Position numbers and translations under genes: made by a program. Shown here one piece after another: positions 43,629 through 50,670 of a stretch of DNA of 64,000 bases. The first letter of the stretch is position 1, and each line of letters begins with the position of its first letter. The notes below the pieces were generated by a model that made no database searches, had not been told where the DNA came from, and saw only the letters and a program-made list of their open reading frames with translations. The DNA lies in contig NZ_CP158281.1 of the NCBI RefSeq assembly GCF_040256645.1, positions 3,038,001 through 3,102,000 on the forward strand, in the 5' to 3' direction. This DNA comes from Brevibacterium sp. CBA3109. Lineage in GTDB: Bacteria; Actinomycetota; Actinomycetes; Actinomycetales; Brevibacteriaceae.

Positions 43629-44165
43629 TCATCTCATGAGGTGAACGCGCTGTCCCTCCGGGCTGAATAGGCTCAGATTCTCCGCACCGGGCTCCACCGC
43701 GCTTCCGAACCACTACGGGGTGCCAGTGTCGAATTCAGCGGCCTCCCCTGCCGTTCAGGGCCATCGACTTGTCGCCCGAAATCAGGCTGAGTCTGCCCTG
43801 ATCACGCAGACCCGGTCGAATCCGGGGTGTGTCTTGGGCACGCCGAGTTTCGGTGTCTGGCTGCCGTCTGCGATGTGCTTGAGCGCCTGGACGCCTGGAC
43901 GCCTGGACGCCGATGGCTCCTCGGCTGAGCTGCAGGACGGCCCTGCCGTTGATCTCCTGTGGCGTGAAGTGAATTCGCTGGTCTCCAATCGACGGCGTTC
44001 TGAAGAGCTCGTCGAGAGGTGGCCCGTGGATGCTTGCCAACGGCAGGAGAGCCTCCAACCTGGGCTTGCGCTGTCCAGGCTCCAGCTGCGACGAGGTACT
44101 CAGCGACATCCCAGCCAACTCAGCGACCGCGGCACCTTTCTGCGACACAATGCTCCAGTACCAGA
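43629..44165 (-). pseudogene. Decayed XRE-family cupin regulator
   Basis: Minus-strand remains of a helix-turn-helix plus cupin regulator, spread over three frames. Frame one: VAELAGMSLSTSSQLEPGQR, then KPRLEALLPLASIHGPPLDEL and GDQRIHFTPQEINGRAVLQLS up to GAIGVQA. At 43887-43910 an 8-bp unit is present three times where one would keep frame; the sequence resumes in frame two as LKHIADGSQTPKLGVPKTHPGFD. It returns to frame one for RLSLISGDKSMALN and moves to frame three for AGEAAEFDTGTP, a stop, then WFGSAVEPGAENLSLFSPEGQRVHL. The usual first 20-odd residues are missing; a hexamer repeat occupies that position. At least three frameshifts and one stop make it non-functional. Confidence 0.82.
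43887..43910. repeat. 8-bp tandem repeat (CTGGACGC)x3 inside the regulator pseudogene
   Basis: Three exact copies. Alignment of the two flanking reading frames implies one ancestral copy; two extra copies add 16 bp and shift the frame by +1. Confidence 0.88.
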
Positions 44166-44201
44166 TCAGGCTCAGGCTCAGGCACAGGCACAGGCACAGG
44201 C
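44166..44201. repeat. Hexanucleotide repeat (TCAGGC)x3(ACAGGC)x3
   Basis: Six consecutive hexamers at the junction of the two pseudogenes, where the 5' ends and promoters of both genes should lie. Confidence 0.9.
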
Positions 44202-44207
44202 ACAGAT

Positions 44208-44625
44208 GAGAATGCTCGACTGGCTTGGCATCGCCTACGTCGACGCAGCAGTCGAAGCGGTGGAACGTACCGAGGCAGGAACCGGTGTCACATCGCGCGA
44301 CAACGGAACCGGTGTCACGTTTCACTGCACCAGTGCTGGCACCGATTCCGGCCCCTCGGAGAAGACAGTCGACGCTCTGGCGGTAGGGCCCAACTTCCAT
44401 GCGAATGGCGAAGTCTTCGAGCAGCTCGGCAGCATCGTCGTCGACCACCCGATCGGCATGGGCTCGCCCATACCCGCCGAGGCGAACGGAGCAGTCGCTG
44501 TGCCCGGTATCTGGGCGGTTGGAAACAGCGCAGACATCTCGGCCAGGGTGGTGGCGAGCGCAGCCAGCGGTGTCGTGGTCGGGGCGCAGATCAACACCGA
44601 CCTCATCATGAGCTCCGTGCCGCAA
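44208..44625 (+). pseudogene. C-terminal remnant of an FAD-dependent pyridine nucleotide oxidoreductase
   Basis: About 135 residues read like the C-terminus of thioredoxin-reductase-like FAD oxidoreductases: VDALAVGPNFHANGEVFEQLG, then HPIGMGSPIPAEANG, then AVPGIWAVGNSADISARVVAS and GAQINTDLI. The FAD- and NADPH-binding N-terminal two thirds (GxGxxG motifs) are missing; upstream lies only the hexamer repeat and the antisense regulator remnant. In actinobacteria such oxidoreductases are often divergent from an XRE-cupin regulator, and both partners here are broken. Confidence 0.75.
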
Positions 44626-44686
44626 CAAGCACCCCAGCCGGCGTGGGCATCGCCGATGGCGTGCGCCCCACGACGGCGGACTCAGC

Positions 44687-45082
44687 TCAGTGGCTGGCCT
44701 TCACACAGAGCACGGGACAGACAGCTTCGAGGATGACTCGTTGGATCGTCGAACCCAGGAGGAACTTCCCAACCGGGGTCCGCTTCCGGGTACCGAGCAC
44801 GATCAGCTGAGCACCCGCCTCGGCGGCGGCATCCAGAATCTGCTCAGCGGGTTCGTACTCGCTGCCGCGGGCCAGCACCTGCGCCTGCACGCCGGAGCGC
44901 GACAGATAGTCCTGGACCGACTTCATCTCCCCTTCGCCGAGGCGGTAGGAATCTCTGCGATCGGATGTTCGGGAAGCGTTGACGACGACCAGATCACGGC
45001 CGTCCTTCTTCGCCTCCGCGATCCCCCTGTCGAGGGCCGCGTGACCCGCTGGATTGTTGACGTAGCCCACGACGATGGTCAT
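44687..45082 (-). CDS. Universal stress protein (UspA family)
   Basis: 131-residue single-domain USP. The ATP-binding signature G-2x-G-9x-G(S/T) appears as GTRKRTPVGKFLLGST near residues 97-112, and VVGYVNNPAGHAALDRGI starts the fold. The start is the ATG at 45080-45082 after GAAGGTGA. It lies about 100 bp downstream of an amino acid permease on the same strand; USP genes often follow transporters. It ends beyond the oxidoreductase remnant. Confidence 0.9.
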   Translation of the reverse strand: MTIVVGYVNNPAGHAALDRGIAEAKKDGRDLVVVNASRTSDRRDSYRLGEGEMKSVQDYLSRSGVQAQVLARGSEYEPAEQILDAAAEAGAQLIVLGTRKRTPVGKFLLGSTIQRVILEAVCPVLCVKASH

Positions 45083-45182
45083 TTTTCACCTTCACTTGTT
45101 GAGCGGATTGGATGTGACGCACAGGGACCGCCGGCACCCACTGCGGTACACGCTGCGGTACCCACGCCGGAGAGTTCCGCGA

Positions 45183-46613
45183 TCATGTGAGCTCCTCGGG
45201 GTCGCGGAACTTGGTGCTCGCGCCCTTGACCGAGCGGTTCCACATCCAAGTGACGGCCCAGAGGACGACGCCGATGCCGATCAGCGCAATCGCGATCTGG
45301 TATTGGATCAGGTCGTCGAGGCGCGCCCACGGTCCGACGAGGAACGCGCAGGTGAACAGTCCGATCCAGGGCAGGTAGGTCGGTGCCTTGAAGTGCTGGT
45401 GTTCGACGGGCTTCTTCCGCAGGATCAGCACCGCGACGTTGACGACGGCGAACACTGCGAGCAGCAGCAGCGAAGTCGTGCCTCCCAAGGACGCGGTCAC
45501 CGTCTCCGGCAGCAGCGTGGTCACCGCGATGATGAGGGCGAAGGCGATGACGGTCGTGAAGAGGATCGACACCCAGGGCGAGCGGCGTCCGCGCAGCACC
45601 TTCGCGAATACGGGCGGAAGCACGTTCTGCTTGGACATTCCGTACAGCAGACGGCTGGCCATGAGCATGTTGATGAGCGCGGAATTCGCGACTGCGAACA
45701 TCGTCATGAACGGGAATATCACATCGATCGGAAGCCCCGGAGCACCGGCTCTGACGACCTCAAGCAGCGGCGTCTCGCTCTCGGAGAGTTTGCCGATCGG
45801 CACCGCGGCGACTGTCACAAGTGAGACGAGCACATAGATCACGCCGGTGACCGAGAGCCCTGTGAGCATGATCTTCGGGAACACTTTCGGGTCCTTGGTC
45901 TCCTCGACCATGTTCACCGAATCTTCGAAGCCGACCATGGAGAAGAAGGCCAGCGAGGTCGCACCGGTGATAGCGAGGAACACACCCTTGTCGTCTGCGG
46001 TTTCGAAGATCATCACGCGAGAGAAGTCGGCGCTGCCAGATCCCAGTGCGAAGAAGCCGACCAGGATGACCAGCAGCAGGCCGCTGAGTTCGATCACGGT
46101 CAGCACGACGTTGAACCAGACGCTCTCCCCCACGCCGCGCAGGTTAATCGCCGCGATGACTGCCAGGAAGCCGAGTGCGATCCACATGATTCCCGTGCCC
46201 GACATGTCCCATCCGAACCCGGCCACCATGTTGGCTGCGAAGACGTTGGAGGCTGTCGACGCCGAGGTGATACCTGAGCTGAGGACGGCGAAGGCGACGA
46301 GGAACGTCACGAAGTGGATCCCGAACGCCTTGTGCGTGTACAGCGCGGCACCGGCAGCTGTCGGGTACTTGGTGACGAGCTCCATATAGGAGAACGCCGT
46401 GATCAGCGCAACTGCGAAGGCGAGGATGACCGGTGCCCAGCCAGCACCACCGACCTGCCCGGCGACCTTGCCCGTCAGAGCATAGACACCGGTGCCCAGA
46501 ATGTCTCCGACGATGAAGAGGAGCAGAAGTTTGGGGCCCATGACCCGCTTGAGCGTTTCCGGATGCTGTTCGGCCCCCGACCCCGCCTTGGTGGTGCTCT
46601 CACTCTGGCTCAC
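45183..46613 (-). CDS. APC-superfamily amino acid permease
   Basis: 476-residue, 12-span permease. The first helix (KLLLLFIVGDILGTGVYALTGKVAG) and GFEDSVNMVEETKDP loop mark it as an APC-family cationic/neutral amino acid carrier. Substrate is inferred only. It lies 40 bp downstream of the glutamine amidotransferase gene and upstream of the USP gene, all on the minus strand, so it may export or import amino acids released by the peptidases encoded upstream. The frame is intact from the ATG at 46611-46613. Confidence 0.87.
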   Translation of the reverse strand: MSQSESTTKAGSGAEQHPETLKRVMGPKLLLLFIVGDILGTGVYALTGKVAGQVGGAGWAPVILAFAVALITAFSYMELVTKYPTAAGAALYTHKAFGIHFVTFLVAFAVLSSGITSASTASNVFAANMVAGFGWDMSGTGIMWIALGFLAVIAAINLRGVGESVWFNVVLTVIELSGLLLVILVGFFALGSGSADFSRVMIFETADDKGVFLAITGATSLAFFSMVGFEDSVNMVEETKDPKVFPKIMLTGLSVTGVIYVLVSLVTVAAVPIGKLSESETPLLEVVRAGAPGLPIDVIFPFMTMFAVANSALINMLMASRLLYGMSKQNVLPPVFAKVLRGRRSPWVSILFTTVIAFALIIAVTTLLPETVTASLGGTTSLLLLAVFAVVNVAVLILRKKPVEHQHFKAPTYLPWIGLFTCAFLVGPWARLDDLIQYQIAIALIGIGVVLWAVTWMWNRSVKGASTKFRDPEELT

Positions 46614-46653
46614 GATGGTTCCTCCGTGTTCGCCCGTGATCGCAGCCTTGCGA

Positions 46654-47364
46654 TCACTGGTGCCTGTTGCGGACCACGTTGAGGAAGGCTGTCAAGAGCG
46701 CCTTCGCGTCCCGACGACTGTCCTCGCCTCGCTCCTCGGCCTGGTTGAGGAGCGTGTCCTTGTCAAAACCCAATTCTTGCAGTTTTTTCGCGTCCCAGTT
46801 GCGTATATTCTGCCCTGTCGACTCGGGATGGAACTGTGTGCCCCACGCATTGCCGACCCGAAATGCCTGGAACCGACAGGCGGTACTGGTCGCCAGCAAG
46901 GTTGCCTCGGGCGGCAGATCGACGATGCGATCGACATGACTCTCGACGAAGGCCGCGCGAGTCCCGATCGCGGAGAACACCGGATCCTGCGCCGCATCTT
47001 CGGTCATATCGATCCAGGTGTACCCCTTCTCCGGTGCACCGGTTTGCGCCCGCACATCCCCGCCGATGACGTGGGCGATGAGCTGTCCGCCCAGGCAGAT
47101 GCCGAACTGCGGCAGATCTGTCGCCAGCGCGTGCCGTGACAGCCGTGCCTCGGCTTCCAGCCAGGGCGCCCGATCAGTCTCATCAGGCATATACCCGCCG
47201 CCGAGCATGATCAGCCCGTCATAGTCGTTCAGGTCACTGGGTTCCGGCAGTCGGGAAACTCCGCCGATGCGCAGATCGAACTCGACGTTCTCGCTGATCA
47301 TCCACTGCGTGAGCAGCCCCGGCTGGGATTCTATGTGGTTGACGATGACGAGGAGCCGAGTCAT
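46654..47364 (-). CDS. Type 1 glutamine amidotransferase
   Basis: 236-residue class I GATase-like protein. The nucleophile elbow is FGICLGGQLIAHVIGG (Cys about residue 89), and the catalytic His lies in GTQFHPEST. No synthase domain is attached. Stand-alone members include gamma-glutamyl hydrolase-like enzymes (PuuD) and GMP-synthase-like amidotransferases; a gamma-glutamyl peptidase would fit a neighbourhood of peptide uptake and cleavage, but that is inference. The start is the ATG at 47362-47364, overlapping the dipeptidase stop by four bases. Confidence 0.83.
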   Translation of the reverse strand: MTRLLVIVNHIESQPGLLTQWMISENVEFDLRIGGVSRLPEPSDLNDYDGLIMLGGGYMPDETDRAPWLEAEARLSRHALATDLPQFGICLGGQLIAHVIGGDVRAQTGAPEKGYTWIDMTEDAAQDPVFSAIGTRAAFVESHVDRIVDLPPEATLLATSTACRFQAFRVGNAWGTQFHPESTGQNIRNWDAKKLQELGFDKDTLLNQAEERGEDSRRDAKALLTAFLNVVRNRHQ

Positions 47365-48392
47365 GATGATGCCCCCAGGAAACGCGTGTACGCGTCTTCG
47401 TGTGCATCGAGGACCCTCATCGCGTTGTCGAAGCCGAGCTTGCGCAGGTCGGAATCCGACCAACCGCGACTGGCCAACTCATCGAAAAGGGCAGGGTACT
47501 GACCGGCGTCGCCGAGGCCGGCCGGCAGTTCGTCAACACCGCAGATGTCCCCGCCGAGCCCGATGTGGTCGATTCCGATCCGCTCGCGTACGTAGTCGCA
47601 GTGGTCGGCGACATCGGCCACTCTCACCTCGGGTGCGGTGCCGTTCTCGCCTGCCTCCACCCATTCGCGTCGAGCATTCGACACGAATGAGGGCACGAAG
47701 GTCATCATCGCCACTCCTCCGTTGCCGGGCACCCGATCGAGGATGTCATCGGGGATGTTGCGCGGATGCGGGTTGAGCCCGAAGGCGCACGAGTGGCTGA
47801 AGATCACCGGCAGGGTCGATATGTCCAGCGACTGGCCCATGACGCTGGGTGCGACGTGTGAGAGGTCGACGATCATGCCGATCCGGTTCATCTCCGCAAC
47901 GACTTCGCGGCCGAATTCGCTTAAGCCCCCATGCTGCGGTTCGTCCGTGGCTGAGTCGGCCCACGAGTGCGTCGTCGACCAGGTCAGGGTCATGTACCGG
48001 GCCCCGGCCCGCGCATACGAGCGGAGCACGGCCAGTGATTCGTCGATCTGCTGCCCGCCTTCGACGCCCATGAGCGAGGCCACCTTTCCCGCCTCTCTGG
48101 AGGCGACCACCTCGGCGGCGGTGCGTGCGAACTGGAGTCGCTGCGGGTAGGCGGTGACGACACGTTGAACTGCGTCGATCTGCTCCCAGGTCGCCTTGAT
48201 CGCGTCGGCACCCGTGATCGAGGAGTGGACGTAGACCGACCAGTACTGGGCGGCGACGCTGCCATCGCGCAGCTGATCCATCGTGGTGAAGGGCGAGACG
48301 TCGGGGTCGTTGAGTCCGTCAACGCTGTAGTCGCGTTCCTCGCGCAGGTACCAGGCGAGGTCGTTGTGCCCGTCGAAGACGTCGTATGTCAT
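47361..48392 (-). CDS. Membrane dipeptidase family (M19) peptidase
   Basis: 343-residue renal-dipeptidase-type zinc hydrolase. Metal ligands His9 and Asp11 lie in FDGHNDLAW; the bridging Glu is in LMGVEGGQQI, and His ligands are in VDLSHVAP and VIFSHSCAFG. M19 enzymes cut dipeptides, including those with a C-terminal D-residue. No signal peptide is present, so it acts in the cytoplasm on imported or recycled dipeptides. A 9-bp tandem repeat lies just upstream of its ribosome site (AAAGGA). It is coupled to the downstream amidotransferase by a 4-bp overlap. Confidence 0.92.
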   Translation of the reverse strand: MTYDVFDGHNDLAWYLREERDYSVDGLNDPDVSPFTTMDQLRDGSVAAQYWSVYVHSSITGADAIKATWEQIDAVQRVVTAYPQRLQFARTAAEVVASREAGKVASLMGVEGGQQIDESLAVLRSYARAGARYMTLTWSTTHSWADSATDEPQHGGLSEFGREVVAEMNRIGMIVDLSHVAPSVMGQSLDISTLPVIFSHSCAFGLNPHPRNIPDDILDRVPGNGGVAMMTFVPSFVSNARREWVEAGENGTAPEVRVADVADHCDYVRERIGIDHIGLGGDICGVDELPAGLGDAGQYPALFDELASRGWSDSDLRKLGFDNAMRVLDAHEDAYTRFLGASS

Positions 48393-48407
48393 GGAGTGTC
48401 CTTTGCA

Positions 48408-48440
48408 GAGTGTCGAGAGTGTCGAGAGTGTCGAAAGTGT
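48408..48440. repeat. 9-bp tandem repeat (GAGTGTCGA)x3
   Basis: Three exact units (48408-48434) and a degenerate fourth. It starts 16 bp upstream of the dipeptidase start codon, so it lies in its 5' leader or promoter. Confidence 0.88.
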
Positions 48441-48489
48441 CTGTGTCGCCGAGGTGGTTCTGCGGTCTGGTCAGAGGCGTGCAGTCTGG

Positions 48490-49326
48490 TCAGAGGAATC
48501 GGTGGATGGCGTCGCCGGCTTCGCGCATGATCGGCATCACATCGACGACCCGGTCAGTGTCCTTCTCCCAGTTCGCGAACACCGCGTAGGCGACACGCCG
48601 CGTCGGTGTCATCGCGATTCCGGCATCGGCCCGAATCGTCCCGTTCGTGCCCGTCTTGTTCCAGACCCACACGTCACGCTGATAGTTGTAGTGGGCCAGT
48701 GGATCGAGGTCGAACGCCGAGGCGACCATCGAGGTGTCCGCGCCGGCTCCCAACCAGCGGCGGAAGATCTCGTTCGTCGACTCGTCCCAGAACTCGTCCT
48801 TCGCGTGCCGGGCCATGAAGTCGCTGAACTCGGCCGCGGTGCCCGTCGACAGGGTGCGCGGCGACTTCGCCGGTCGAGGCCAGCGGAGGAAGTCGTGGAG
48901 GCCAGAGTTGCGATATCCCAGATCCTGAACCTGACGGGCGACGTTCTCGAGGCCGACGCGGCGGATGAGCACATTGGTCGCGAAGTTGTCGCTGAATGCT
49001 CCGACGAGCACGGCTACGTCATAGACGCTCAGATCGTCCTGCTCCATGAGGTACCAGATGCCGGATTCGTCGACTCGCTCCGAGGGCCGCCGCGACAGGC
49101 GCTCTGACAGGTTGAGGGTGCCGCCCACGTGCATCTGCAGGGCCGTGTGCAGGAGGAACACCTTGCCCATGCTGGCGGTGTCGAGTTCGTCGTTCACGTT
49201 GTGGGCGAACACGCGTTCACCGCTGTCGATATCGAAGGCCAGGGCGCTGAAGCGCACTCCCGGCAGTCGGTCGAAGTCCACGTCACCCATGTTCGACGTT
49301 GTCCCCATGTTCATGTCCTGTGTCAT
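48490..49326 (-). CDS. Class A beta-lactamase-like serine hydrolase
   Basis: 278-residue protein with all three motifs of class A beta-lactamases and DD-peptidases: SxxK at Ser52-Lys55 (TASMGKVFLL), SDN at 112-114 (AFSDNFATN) and KTG at 224-226 (NKTGTNG). There is no signal peptide, so unlike a secreted beta-lactamase it is expected in the cytoplasm. The neighbours (LD-carboxypeptidase, dipeptidase, peptide importer) suggest a peptide or ester substrate rather than antibiotics. The Glu of the omega loop is not clearly placed, which also argues against efficient beta-lactam hydrolysis. Function is inferred. Confidence 0.85.
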   Translation of the reverse strand: MTQDMNMGTTSNMGDVDFDRLPGVRFSALAFDIDSGERVFAHNVNDELDTASMGKVFLLHTALQMHVGGTLNLSERLSRRPSERVDESGIWYLMEQDDLSVYDVAVLVGAFSDNFATNVLIRRVGLENVARQVQDLGYRNSGLHDFLRWPRPAKSPRTLSTGTAAEFSDFMARHAKDEFWDESTNEIFRRWLGAGADTSMVASAFDLDPLAHYNYQRDVWVWNKTGTNGTIRADAGIAMTPTRRVAYAVFANWEKDTDRVVDVMPIMREAGDAIHRFL

Positions 49327-49419
49327 CGTGCGAATCCCTCTTCTCCATCGACGTCTCCCAGCATCACAGTCCTCTCACGCCCCGTCCACCCACAGCTGCG
49401 GCTGGGCCATTATCCGAGA

Positions 49420-50670
49420 TCACGCCTCGTCCACCCACATCCGAGGTCTGCCCTGCGCAGGAGCCTCGAGCGTGACGGCGACTCCCAGCGGCGTGCTCGG
49501 CGCATCCGGGTCATGCCCGAAGCCCATCTCGCTCACGATCGGAATGCCCGTCTCACTGAGGTAGTCCATGAACAGTGCCTCGACCTCGTTGATCTCAGCG
49601 CAGTCCTGCCAGGATCCCAGCACCACCGCGTCCGCCGAGTCGAACCAGCCGCCGCGGACCAGCTGGACGAGCAGGTTGTCGAGCCTGTAGAGCTCCTCGT
49701 CGACGTCCTCGAGCATGAGGATCGAGGGCCCGCTGCGTTCACGCAGCTCACGGACCCCGGACAGCTCCGGACTTCCCATCCCGGCCGCGACCAGACTGAG
49801 ATTTCCCCCGCCGAGGCGGCCCTTTGCCGTGCCCGGAACCAACGTCCGCGCCCTGCTGAAGGGACGACGAGCGGCCGGGCTCGGGCCAGCCTGCGCAGTT
49901 GCGGAAGTTTTGGTCTGATTCGACCCCGTACTTTCGGCCCATTCTTTCCATTTCTCGGCGGCGGAGTTCTCACCCGCCGCGTTCTCACCTGCGCCGCCCT
50001 CGTCGGCGGCGGGGTTCTCACCCGCCGCGTCCTCGGCCGCGGCCGCGTTCTCACCCGCCGCGTCCTCGGCCGCGTGGTCCTTGCTCGCGGGGAACCCGAG
50101 TTCGCGGCCACCCCAGGGTTCGAACAGCCAGTCGGCCACCTCGGCGGGGACGACCGTGGAGTTCTTGAACGGATCGTTGCCGACCATCGGGCAGAACAGC
50201 GTCGCCACTGACAGATGATGGTCCCAGGCCTGGTGGAGGGCCGTGATGTCTGAGGAGCCGGTGAGCAGCTTGGGCCGCCCGTCGGGTCGCAGAGCGTGCC
50301 GGCGCATGAGGTCGAAGTCGATTCCGTCGAGCAGCCGCATCGCCCCGAATCCGCCGCGCAGAGCAATGACTGCCGCGGCGGAATCGTCGCACCAGGCATT
50401 GACGAGGTCGGCTCTACGCTGCTCGTCGGTGCCTGCCAGGTACTTCACACGCGGATGATGAGCACGCACATTGTCCCCGAGGACCACGCGCAGCCCCCAG
50501 GATTCGAGCTGCGCGATCGCCCGGAGCAGAGACTCCTCGTCTGTGGGCCCCGAGGGCGCGATGAGGCGGACGGTGTCGCCGGCCTGCAGCGGCGCAGTGT
50601 CGAGGTACGGGCTGACGCCTTCGGACCTTGGTGTGCTGCGTGCGGAGGCGGCCAGGTACGGGCTATTCAT
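49420..50670 (-). CDS. S66-family LD-carboxypeptidase (LdcA/MccF-like)
   Basis: 416-residue S66 serine peptidase. The N-terminal half has GDTVRLIAPSGP, IALRGGFGAMRLLDGIDFD and the nucleophile Ser140 in TGSSDITAL; the C-terminal half has GGGNLSLVAAGMGSPE, LMLEDVDEELYRLD and the His-containing GFGHDPDAP. S66 enzymes remove the terminal D-Ala of cell-wall tetrapeptides or cleave microcin-C-like and other peptides. A low-complexity insert of about 80 residues (197-275), with repeated AGEN/EDAAGEN units, separates the halves. The stop-start overlap with the upstream ATPase gene is 8 bp. No signal peptide; cytoplasmic recycling is likely. Confidence 0.9.
   Translation of the reverse strand: MNSPYLAASARSTPRSEGVSPYLDTAPLQAGDTVRLIAPSGPTDEESLLRAIAQLESWGLRVVLGDNVRAHHPRVKYLAGTDEQRRADLVNAWCDDSAAAVIALRGGFGAMRLLDGIDFDLMRRHALRPDGRPKLLTGSSDITALHQAWDHHLSVATLFCPMVGNDPFKNSTVVPAEVADWLFEPWGGRELGFPASKDHAAEDAAGENAAAAEDAAGENPAADEGGAGENAAGENSAAEKWKEWAESTGSNQTKTSATAQAGPSPAARRPFSRARTLVPGTAKGRLGGGNLSLVAAGMGSPELSGVRELRERSGPSILMLEDVDEELYRLDNLLVQLVRGGWFDSADAVVLGSWQDCAEINEVEALFMDYLSETGIPIVSEMGFGHDPDAPSTPLGVAVTLEAPAQGRPRMWVDEA

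Noticed and set aside
41164..44625. Mobile element or genomic island
   Set aside because: No transposase, integrase, terminal inverted repeats, target duplication or tRNA attachment site was seen; only decay and repeats.
43720..44736. A single 338-residue plus-strand protein with QAQAQA repeat
   Set aside because: The N-terminal half is antisense to a decayed regulator and the C-terminal half is a truncated oxidoreductase; the join is a hexamer repeat.
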